Made by a program: the position numbers and the translations under genes. A stretch of 64,000 bases of DNA from Ramlibacter tataouinensis (GTDB lineage Bacteria; Pseudomonadota; Gammaproteobacteria; Burkholderiales; Burkholderiaceae_C), in NCBI GenBank assembly GCA_002427815.1, contig DIZF01000020.1, forward strand, positions 191,302 through 255,301, in the 5' to 3' direction. Shown here in pieces: positions 7,282 to 14,240 of the stretch. The notes under the pieces are model-generated. The model worked only from the letters and a program-made list of their open reading frames with translations. It was not told the DNA's origin and did no database searches. The stretch's first letter is position 1; the number at the start of each line of letters is the position of its first letter.

Positions 7282-9480
7282 ATGACCCCCCTTGTCCGGC
7301 CCTTGGATGCCCGCCTCACACTGCTGGCGCTCGCCCTGCTTTCCGCCTTCGGCACCGCCCAGGCGCAGGTTGCGCCTGCGGTTGAAGGCTCCGCCAGCAT
7401 CGGTATCGGTTTCGTCAGCGGCGATCGCGCGGACCGGTCCCTCTTCGATCAGTACAACGGTTTGCGCCCCGGCGACGATTTCCTGGGGCTGTTCAGCGCC
7501 GATTACTACCGTCGCGACGATGAACGCGGCACCACGACCCAGTTCCAGGCCAGCGATTTGCTGAACGGCAATCGGGAGCTGGGATTCAAGTGGAAACGAC
7601 AGGGGGACTGGAAGTTCTCAGCCGATTACAACGAGCTGGTCCGCCGCGACCCCAACGTCGCCAATACTGGCCTGGTCGGCGCCGGCACCACGACGCCTCG
7701 GGTCGCACCGCTGTCGAGCGGCGCGGGTACCGGCAGCGACTTCGACCTCAAGACCCAACGCACGGGCCTGGGCTTCGGGTTCTCCAAGGTCCTCTCCCGG
7801 CAGTGGCAGTTCGACGCGAGCGTGAAGACCGAAAAGAAAGAGGGCTCGCGCCTGTTCGGTATCGGGATGAACTGTCCGTCAGCGGTAGCGCCTGGGTGCC
7901 GCGGCACCACCGGCACCGAAGCGGGCTGGGCGCTGTTGATGCTGCCCGAGCCGATCGACTCCAATCACAGTCAGGCCGAGGCCCGCGTGACCTTTGCCGG
8001 GGAAAAGCTGAACCTGTCAGCCGGCTACTATGGGTCTTTCTATCGCAACGAGAACGGCAGCCTCAGCCCCACCGTTCCGGGCAGCCTCTACAACCCGCTG
8101 GGTGCGATTCTGCCGCTCTCCGCCGGCCTGCAGCCGATCCTGAACCAGCCAGTCGCCTTGCCGCCTGACAACCAGGCGCACCAACTCGACCTGACCGGCA
8201 GTTACGCCTTCACGCGAACGACACACGGCAACTTCAAGCTGGCCTATTCGCAAGCCACGCAGCACGACAACTTCGCGGGCGCGGGGCTCACCGGCGCCCC
8301 GGCGGGCATCTCGGACCTCGGAGGCAAGCTGGCCACGACGCTGGCCCAGCTCGGACTGTCATCGCGGCCCATGCCCAAGCTTTCGCTGATGGCCAATCTG
8401 CGCTACGAGCAGCGGGACGACAGCACCCCCATCGGGCTGTACAACCTGGAGGGCACATCGACCTATACCAACCGGCGCCTGCCTCTGACCACGACAAAGG
8501 CCAAACTCCAGGCTGCCTATCAATTGGCGAGCGACTATCGAGGCACCCTTGGCGTCGACTGGAACTCGATCGATCGCGGTACGTTCACGGCCACCAGCGC
8601 CGCGGCCGGCATCACAGCGTTGCGCCAGAAGACCGACGAAACCACCGTGCGGGCGGAACTGCGCAAACGGATGGCGGAAGATTTGAGCGGGGCCGTCACG
8701 GTGGAAAGCAGCGACCGCACCGGCTCCAACTGGCTGCAAAACAACAGCGGGGTGGGCGTCACCGAAGTGCCGGATCCATCCGCTGCCAGCACGGGGTTCG
8801 CCACCGGCATCTTCATGCCCACGCTGGCCGACCGCCGCCGCGACAAGATCAAGCTCAACGCCGACTGGCAGCCAACGGAAAAACTGTCGCTGCAACTCTC
8901 GGCCGAAAGCGGCCGCGACCGGTACAACACGCCGAGCGTCTACGGCGTGCGCAGCTCCAACCTGGGCCAGGTCAGTCTCGACTGGAACTTCGCGGCGACC
9001 GAAGCCTGGAACCTGAACGGGTTCCTCTCACGCGGCAGCCAGGAGCTCGATCAGGCGCGCCCGGGCGCGGCGATCATGGCCTTCGACAACAAGACCACCA
9101 CGGTGGGCATCGGCTTTACCGGCAAGGCCACCAGCAAGCTCGAAGTGGGCGGCAGCCTCTCCTACATGGACGACAAGAGCGTGTACGCGCAGACGCTCGA
9201 TTCCACGGCCGATCTCGGCAGCGCAGCCCTGCTGGCTGCGACGGGGGGCCTTCCGGACATCGTGTTCCGGCAAACCAGCCTGAAGCTGTTCGGCAAGTAC
9301 ACGCTGGACAAGCAATCTGCCGTGCGAGTCGACTTGGTACACCAACGCGCGCGCTGGGGCGATTGGGCGTGGGGATACAACGGAACGCCCTTCGTCTATT
9401 CCGACGGCACGACCGTCAATCGCAAGCAGGACCAGAGCGTCAGCTTCTTGGGCGTGACCTACGTCCGCCGCTGGCCTTAG
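7282..9480 (+). CDS. mtrB: MtrB/PioB-family outer-membrane beta-barrel porin
   Basis: The product (732 residues from the ATG at 7282, which has GGAG seven bases upstream; another ATG at 7276 is too close) has a signal peptide ending near AFGTAQA. The rest has the alternating polar/apolar pattern of a large beta-barrel, with repeated strands such as FKWKRQGDWKFSADYN, and ends in the aromatic VTYVRRW. Length is close to Shewanella MtrB (about 697). The barrel sheathes MtrA through the outer membrane. The N-terminal CXXC pair of Shewanella MtrB is not seen; the only cysteines noticed are in CPSAVAPGC near residue 195. The position right after mtrA supports the call. Confidence 0.93.
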   Translation: MTPLVRPLDARLTLLALALLSAFGTAQAQVAPAVEGSASIGIGFVSGDRADRSLFDQYNGLRPGDDFLGLFSADYYRRDDERGTTTQFQASDLLNGNRELGFKWKRQGDWKFSADYNELVRRDPNVANTGLVGAGTTTPRVAPLSSGAGTGSDFDLKTQRTGLGFGFSKVLSRQWQFDASVKTEKKEGSRLFGIGMNCPSAVAPGCRGTTGTEAGWALLMLPEPIDSNHSQAEARVTFAGEKLNLSAGYYGSFYRNENGSLSPTVPGSLYNPLGAILPLSAGLQPILNQPVALPPDNQAHQLDLTGSYAFTRTTHGNFKLAYSQATQHDNFAGAGLTGAPAGISDLGGKLATTLAQLGLSSRPMPKLSLMANLRYEQRDDSTPIGLYNLEGTSTYTNRRLPLTTTKAKLQAAYQLASDYRGTLGVDWNSIDRGTFTATSAAAGITALRQKTDETTVRAELRKRMAEDLSGAVTVESSDRTGSNWLQNNSGVGVTEVPDPSAASTGFATGIFMPTLADRRRDKIKLNADWQPTEKLSLQLSAESGRDRYNTPSVYGVRSSNLGQVSLDWNFAATEAWNLNGFLSRGSQELDQARPGAAIMAFDNKTTTVGIGFTGKATSKLEVGGSLSYMDDKSVYAQTLDSTADLGSAALLAATGGLPDIVFRQTSLKLFGKYTLDKQSAVRVDLVHQRARWGDWAWGYNGTPFVYSDGTTVNRKQDQSVSFLGVTYVRRWP

Positions 9481-9781
9481 GCGCCCTGCTCCGCCGCTGT
9501 CGGCACGGCCAGGCGGCAGGAAGTTCTCGTGCGCGAAGCATCCGCTCACCAGGGGCCCTCGCATCAACGTCTTGGCGTCGCTGCCAGTGGCTTCCGTGTC
9601 ACCGCCGGCGCTCGTCAACGGCCCGCTGACGAGTCACGTTAAATAAGCAGGTGCCACGCTGTTATTCACAGGATCTCTGTTCAGACAGCGGTTGACATTT
9701 GTCAATCCAGCCTGCACCGCATGGCGGCACCATTGTTGCGTTGCAAAGCCAGCCCTCAACCTTTCACTCCAGGAGCAAAAA
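9481..9781. other. Intergenic region ahead of the cytochrome c-rquA-frd operon
   Basis: These 301 bases hold no convincing gene. The left part (9481-9640) shows nothing recognisable. The right part contains the FNR-type palindrome at 9692-9705 and the AGGAG ribosome site at 9771-9775. If the palindrome is centred at -41.5, transcription would start near 9740, with only a weak -10 (CATTGT near 9731). Confidence 0.6.
9692..9705 (+). promoter_or_regulatory. FNR/CRP-superfamily type operator
   Basis: TTGACATTTGTCAA is a perfect 5-4-5 palindrome. It differs from the FNR consensus TTGAT-N4-ATCAA only by one symmetric change in each arm. It lies 76 bases before the TTG start of the cytochrome c gene that heads the rquA-frdABCD unit, all functions expected under anoxia. 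Which regulator binds (FNR, or a nitric-oxide sensing relative) cannot be told from sequence. Confidence 0.6.
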
Positions 9782-10111
9782 TTGAAAGCCATCTCCCTAC
9801 TCGCAGCCGCAGCTGCCGTCTTTGTGTTCTCGATCCCCGCCAGTGCCGCAGTCGATGCCGACGCGGCCAACAAGCTGATCAAGGACAACGGCTGCACAAA
9901 GTGCCACTCGGTCGATAAGGACAAGAAGGGCCCTTCGTTCAAGAAGACCGCGGCCCAGTTCAAGGGAAAGGCCGATGGCGAAGCCAAGCTGGTGACGTTC
10001 TTGACCACCGGTCCGAAGGTCAAGATGGGCGACGCCCAGGAAGAGCACAAGATCGTCAAGGGTGACGCCGCCCAGGTCAAGAACCTGGTGCAGTGGATCC
10101 TGGCGCAGTAA
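9782..10111 (+). CDS. Small periplasmic monohaem cytochrome c
   Basis: The start is a TTG at 9782 with AGGAG six bases upstream; no ATG fits the signal peptide. The 109-residue precursor has a signal peptide ending in PASA (about residue 22), one haem motif CTKCH (Cys38, Cys41, His42), and Met82 in a GPKVKMG loop as probable sixth ligand, typical of a class I cytochrome c. It is a diffusible periplasmic electron carrier. It stands between mtrB and rquA-frdABCD, 31 bases before rquA, and would be expressed with the latter. It might shuttle electrons from the membrane to the MtrA haem chain; that is inferred from location only. Confidence 0.9.
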   Translation: MKAISLLAAAAAVFVFSIPASAAVDADAANKLIKDNGCTKCHSVDKDKKGPSFKKTAAQFKGKADGEAKLVTFLTTGPKVKMGDAQEEHKIVKGDAAQVKNLVQWILAQ

Positions 10112-10142
10112 GCGCTCGCAATCGCAGACACAAGGCCACCTG

Positions 10143-10874
10143 ATGCCACCACCGCCCATCGCCGACGCCACCTTTGCAGTACCGGCGCCGGCCTCGGCCC
10201 GACCGCTGGCCATCCCCCGCTACCTCGAACAGGTGTACTGGTGGGCTTATGTCCATCCCAATGCGGTGCAGCTGTTCGAGCGGGAGTGGCTGGTCAACCT
10301 GATCCTCTTCGGCAATTACGGACGCCTGCGCGATGCGGCGCTCGACGATCTGGGCCAGACGGTGACGGGCCACACGCTGCAGGTGGCATGCGCTTACGGC
10401 AACATCACGCCGCGGCTGCGCCAGCGCCTGGCTCCGGACGCCAAGCTGGACATCGTGGACATCCTGCCGATCCAGTTGAAGAACCTGGCAGCCAAGATGC
10501 CGCCCGACGACCGGGTCGCCCTCATGCAAGGGGACTCCTCGTCACTCGCATGCGCAGACGCGTCGTACGACCAGGTCCTGCTGTTCTTTCTCCTCCACGA
10601 GCAACCCGAAGCGGTGCGGCGCGAGACGCTGGCCGAGGCGATGCGGGTGGTGAAGCCGGGCGGCAGGATCGTCATCGTGGACTACCACCGGCCCGTGCCC
10701 TGGCACCCGCTGCGCCTGCTGATGACCGGCGTTTTCCGCAAGCTGGAACCTTATGCGATGGACTTGTGGAATAACGAGCTGACGGCATTTATGCCAGCGC
10801 ACGCACGCCCCGCTTCGATCGAAAAACAAACCTATTACGGCGGGCTGTACCAGAAACTGGTCCTGATCCGTTGA
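10143..10874 (+). CDS. rquA: Rhodoquinone biosynthesis methyltransferase-like protein RquA
   Basis: This 243-residue protein has the features I associate with RquA: VYWWAYVHPNAVQLFERE near the start, LQVACAYGNITPRL in place of the usual glycine-rich SAM motif I, DQVLLFFLLHEQP, and KPGGRIVIVDYHRPVPWHP, ending with TYYGGLYQK. RquA uses S-adenosylmethionine to convert ubiquinone into the amino-quinone rhodoquinone, whose low potential suits fumarate reduction. The gene sits directly upstream of frdABCD (7-base gap), the strongest functional support. The start at 10143 is chosen because an upstream frame start would overlap the cytochrome gene. An ordinary class I methyltransferase is the alternative but fits the motifs less well. 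Confidence 0.92.
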   Translation: MPPPPIADATFAVPAPASARPLAIPRYLEQVYWWAYVHPNAVQLFEREWLVNLILFGNYGRLRDAALDDLGQTVTGHTLQVACAYGNITPRLRQRLAPDAKLDIVDILPIQLKNLAAKMPPDDRVALMQGDSSSLACADASYDQVLLFFLLHEQPEAVRRETLAEAMRVVKPGGRIVIVDYHRPVPWHPLRLLMTGVFRKLEPYAMDLWNNELTAFMPAHARPASIEKQTYYGGLYQKLVLIR

Positions 10875-10881
10875 GGACATC

Positions 10882-12675
10882 ATGGAAACATTCAAGGCAG
10901 ATGTCGCGATCGTAGGGGCCGGCGGCGCCGGTTTACGAGCCGCAATCGCGATTGCGGAGGCCGATCCGACCCTCAGCATCGCACTGATCTCCAAGGTCTA
11001 TCCGATGCGCAGTCACACGGTGGCTGCCGAGGGCGGCGCGGCCGCGGTGACCCAGGCGCACGACAGCTTCGAGGAGCACTTCCACGACACCGTGGCGGGC
11101 GGCGACTGGCTGTGCGAGCAGGACGTCGTCCAGTACTTCGTCGAGCAAGCCCACGAGGAAATGGTGCAGATGGAGCATTGGGGTTGCCCGTGGAACCGCA
11201 AGGCCGATGGGCATGCGAACGTACGCGCGTTCGGCGGCATGAAGATCGAACGCACCTGGTTCGCAGCCGACAAGACCGGCTTCCACATGCTGCACACGCT
11301 GTTCCAGACGTCGATCAAGTATCCGTCGATCCGGCGTTTCGACGAACACTTCTGCATGGACCTGGTGGTCGATGACGGGCGGGTGCAAGGCGTGGTTGCG
11401 ATCGAGATCGCCACCGGCGAATTCCGCCTGATCCAGGCGAAGTCCGTGATCATCGCCACCGGCGGCGCCGGCCGCGTGTTCCGCGAGAACACCAACGGTG
11501 GCATCGTCACCGGTGACGGCATGGCGCTCGCATACCGGCACGGCGTGCCGCTGCGCGACATGGAGTTCATGCAGTATCACCCGACCTGCATGCCGGGCAC
11601 CGGCCTGCTGTTTACGGAAGCCTGCCGCGGCGAAGGCGGATTCATGCTGAACAAGGACGGCTACCGCTACCTGCAGGACTACGGCCTCGGCCCGGCCTCG
11701 CCGACGCCGGTCAACAAGGCCATGGAGCTCGGTCCGCGCGACCGGTTGAGTCAGGCCTATTGGCATGAGAAGCAGAAGGGACGCACCATCAAAGGGCCCC
11801 ACGGCGACGTGGTGCACCTCGACCTGCGCCATCTGGGCGAAAAGAAGTTGCGCGAGCGCCTGCCGCAGATCTATGAGCTCGCTGTCGAATACCTCGGTGT
11901 CGATCCCGCGAAGGAGCCGATCCCGGTGTTGCCGGCGGTGCATTACACGATGGGCGGCATCACCGCCGACGGCAAGACCGCATCCACCCTGCCCGGCCTG
12001 TACTCGGTGGGTGAATGCTCGAGTGTCGGAATCCACGGCGCGAACCGCCTGGGCTCGAATTCGTTGACCGAGCTGCTGGTGTTCGGCAAGGTCGCCGGCG
12101 TCGAAGCCGCCGCCTATGCCAAGAGCGTGCCGCATGCCAACACCGACAAGCTCGTCAAGCTGGCTGAAGAAACCCGTCGCCAGGCCATGTCCCTCGTGGC
12201 CCGCAAGGACGGTACGGAACGCATCGCGACGCTGCGGCGTGAGATGGCCAAGAGCATGGAAGACGGCTGCGGCATCTACCGCACGGCTTCCACGATGCAG
12301 GCCACCTGCGACAAGCTGTTGGAGCTGAAGCAGCGCTATGCCAAGGTGCGCATCGACGACCATTCCAAGGCCTGGAACACCGAGTGGCTTCTCACCATCG
12401 AGCTGGGTTATCTGCTGGACGTGGCCCAGGCGATAGTCCACTCCGCATTGAACCGCCGCGAATCGCGCGGTTCGCATCAGCGGCTGGACGGCTTCGAGCA
12501 GCGCGACGACGTCAACTTCCTCAAACACTCGCTGGCCTACTACCAGGGCGCAGACGCGCCGCGCATCGAGTACGGGCCCGTCAAGATCACCACGTCGAAG
12601 CCGGGCACGCGCGCGTATGGCGCCGCGGGCGAAGAGGCCGACCGCAAGGCCAAGGAGGAGGCCGTCCATGCCTGA
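10882..12675 (+). CDS. frdA: Fumarate reductase flavoprotein subunit
   Basis: The 597-residue protein closely follows E. coli FrdA rather than SdhA: VAIVGAGGAGLRAA (FAD Rossmann motif, 9-22), PMRSHTVAAEGG with His45 as the covalent FAD site, GGMKIERTWFAADKTGFH, ATGGAGRV, LRDMEFMQYHPT, HYTMGGI and HGANRLGSNS for substrate and FAD binding. It reduces fumarate to succinate on the cytoplasmic face of the membrane, fed by FrdB. It is the first of four genes with overlapping ends (frdA-frdB overlap 8 bases) and follows rquA, so rhodoquinol is the probable donor. The enzyme may also run as a succinate dehydrogenase. Confidence 0.97.
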   Translation: METFKADVAIVGAGGAGLRAAIAIAEADPTLSIALISKVYPMRSHTVAAEGGAAAVTQAHDSFEEHFHDTVAGGDWLCEQDVVQYFVEQAHEEMVQMEHWGCPWNRKADGHANVRAFGGMKIERTWFAADKTGFHMLHTLFQTSIKYPSIRRFDEHFCMDLVVDDGRVQGVVAIEIATGEFRLIQAKSVIIATGGAGRVFRENTNGGIVTGDGMALAYRHGVPLRDMEFMQYHPTCMPGTGLLFTEACRGEGGFMLNKDGYRYLQDYGLGPASPTPVNKAMELGPRDRLSQAYWHEKQKGRTIKGPHGDVVHLDLRHLGEKKLRERLPQIYELAVEYLGVDPAKEPIPVLPAVHYTMGGITADGKTASTLPGLYSVGECSSVGIHGANRLGSNSLTELLVFGKVAGVEAAAYAKSVPHANTDKLVKLAEETRRQAMSLVARKDGTERIATLRREMAKSMEDGCGIYRTASTMQATCDKLLELKQRYAKVRIDDHSKAWNTEWLLTIELGYLLDVAQAIVHSALNRRESRGSHQRLDGFEQRDDVNFLKHSLAYYQGADAPRIEYGPVKITTSKPGTRAYGAAGEEADRKAKEEAVHA

Positions 12676-13420
12676 CAACCAACGAATAGAAATCCAGGTT
12701 CTTCGCTACCGGCCCGAGGAAGAGGACAAGCCGGTCTGGCAGAGCTACTACGTGCCGTTCACGGACGACATGTCGGTGCTCCAGGGCCTGCAATATATCA
12801 AGGACGAACTGGATGGCACGCTGAGTTTCCGCTGGTCCTGCCGCATGGCGATTTGCGGCAGCTGCGGCATGATGGTCAACGGCAAGCCCAAGCTATCCTG
12901 CCAGACGTTCCTGCGCGACCTGCTGCCCGGCCCGGTGCGAATCGAGGCGCTGGCGCATTTCCCGATCGAGCGCGACCTCGTCGTGAGCGTCAGTGAATTC
13001 GTCAGCAAGCTCGAGGGCATCAAGCCCTACATCATTCCCAAGGAACCGCGCGAGCTGTCCCAAGGCGAATACCTGCAAACGCCGCATCAGCTCGAACAGA
13101 TTGAGCAGTTCAGCTCGTGCATCAACTGCATGCTGTGTTATTCGGCCTGCCCGCAGTTCGGGCTCAACCCGGACTTCACCGGCCCGGGTGTGCTGGCCCT
13201 GGCGCACCGCTACAACGCCGATTCGCGTGACGGCGGCCGCGCCGAGCGGATGGAGATCATGAGCACTGAGGAAGGCGTGTGGACCTGCACGGCGGTGGGC
13301 TACTGCTCGGTGGTGTGTCCCAAGCAAGTGGATCCGGCAAACGCGATTAACCAGAACAAGGTCAACAGCGCGAAGGACTATTTCCTGCGATTCCTGTCAC
13401 CGAAGGGGGCACCAAAATGA
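12668..13420 (+). CDS. frdB: Fumarate reductase iron-sulfur subunit
   Basis: The product has 250 residues from the ATG at 12668, which overlaps the end of frdA by 8 bases. It carries a plant-type [2Fe-2S] site (CRMAICGSCG plus a downstream Cys in KLSCQT), a [4Fe-4S] motif CINCMLCYSACP, and a third cluster region CTAVGYCSVVCPKQVD. These three clusters pass electrons from the membrane quinol site to the flavin in FrdA. Length matches E. coli FrdB (244). frdC overlaps its end by four bases (ATGA), as expected for a translationally coupled operon. Confidence 0.97.
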   Translation: MPDNQRIEIQVLRYRPEEEDKPVWQSYYVPFTDDMSVLQGLQYIKDELDGTLSFRWSCRMAICGSCGMMVNGKPKLSCQTFLRDLLPGPVRIEALAHFPIERDLVVSVSEFVSKLEGIKPYIIPKEPRELSQGEYLQTPHQLEQIEQFSSCINCMLCYSACPQFGLNPDFTGPGVLALAHRYNADSRDGGRAERMEIMSTEEGVWTCTAVGYCSVVCPKQVDPANAINQNKVNSAKDYFLRFLSPKGAPK

Positions 13421-13827
13421 ACCACAAGGCCAGTTTGAGGACAGGCTACGTCCGGCCGATGCAGGGCTGGTGGCGCCGCGATCCTTTCTTCGTGCGCTAC
13501 ATGATCCGCGAAGCGACTGCCATTGCCGTGCTGGTGTATGCAGTGGTGCTCGCGGTAGGCGTGATTCGCCTCGCCCAGGGCGAGGCGGGCTGGAACGGCT
13601 GGCTGGCCGCCCTGCGCTCACCCGGCGCCATCCTGCTGCACTTGGTGCTGCTCGTGTCGATGGTGGTACATGCGCACAGCTGGTTTGAGATCATGCCCAA
13701 AACCATGCCGATGATGTTCATCGGCGGCGAGCGCGTCGCCCAAGCGACGATCACGCGCACGGGCTGGGTGGCCGCCGCAGTGGCGACCGTCGTCGTGGTC
13801 GCGATCGCCTGGTGGCTCAAATCATGA
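13417..13827 (+). CDS. frdC: Fumarate reductase membrane anchor subunit C
   Basis: This 136-residue protein has a basic N-terminus with YVRPMQGWWRRDPFFVRYM, shared with E. coli FrdC, then three hydrophobic segments (about 33-53, 68-88 and 112-132). The stretch LVSMVVHAHSWFEIMPKTMP carries the histidine and the loop typical of FrdC. With FrdD it anchors FrdAB in the inner membrane and forms the quinol site. It overlaps frdB and frdD by four bases each. A four-subunit type D enzyme of this class has no haem b. Confidence 0.95.
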   Translation: MNHKASLRTGYVRPMQGWWRRDPFFVRYMIREATAIAVLVYAVVLAVGVIRLAQGEAGWNGWLAALRSPGAILLHLVLLVSMVVHAHSWFEIMPKTMPMMFIGGERVAQATITRTGWVAAAVATVVVVAIAWWLKS

Positions 13828-14180
13828 AACGCTCCAACGCACCCATCTTCTGGCTCCTGTTTGGCGCCGGCGGCATGCTATCGGCCCTGCTGGGCACCGG
13901 CCTGGTGTTCATCACCGGCATCGCAGCACCGTTGGGCTGGCCTCTCGGGCCCGATCTTCTGAGCTATCCGCGCATGCTGGCTTTCTCCCAGAATTGGCTT
14001 GGGAAAGGCTTCTTGTTCGTCGTTATCGCTCTGTTTGCGTGGCATGCGGTGCACCGCATTTATCACAGCCTGCACGATCTGGGCATCCCGACCGGGGCCG
14101 TGGCCAAGATCGTCTGCTACGGCGGCGCACTGCTGATCACCGTGGTCGCCGCGGTCAGCCTGCTCTCGATTGGTTTCTAG
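13824..14180 (+). CDS. frdD: Fumarate reductase membrane anchor subunit D
   Basis: The ATG at 13824 overlaps the frdC stop (ATGA). The 118-residue product matches E. coli FrdD in length (119) and in pattern: an N-terminal MKRSNAPIFWLLFGAGGM, three hydrophobic segments, and FAWHAVHRIYHSLHDLGI with conserved histidines in the middle. It completes the type D fumarate reductase with FrdC. It is the last gene of the unit; a strong terminator begins 27 bases after its stop codon. Confidence 0.95.
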   Translation: MKRSNAPIFWLLFGAGGMLSALLGTGLVFITGIAAPLGWPLGPDLLSYPRMLAFSQNWLGKGFLFVVIALFAWHAVHRIYHSLHDLGIPTGAVAKIVCYGGALLITVVAAVSLLSIGF

Positions 14181-14206
14181 CAAGCAACTCCCGGGTTGAT
14201 TCATCT

Positions 14207-14235
14207 GCACCCGGCGCCGCCGGGTGCTTTTTTTT
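14207..14235 (+). terminator. Rho-independent terminator after frdD
   Basis: GCACCCGGC and GCCGGGTGC form a perfect nine-base stem with a three-base loop, followed by eight to nine T. It separates frdABCD from the convergent permease gene, whose stop codon lies six bases further on. Confidence 0.93.
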
Positions 14236-14240
14236 GGGGC

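Noticed and set aside
10933..12678. A 581-codon open frame antisense to frdA
   Set aside because: frdA on the plus strand matches a known family along its whole length. The antisense translation has no domain and is rich in Arg, His, Gly and Ala as expected for a GC-rich shadow.
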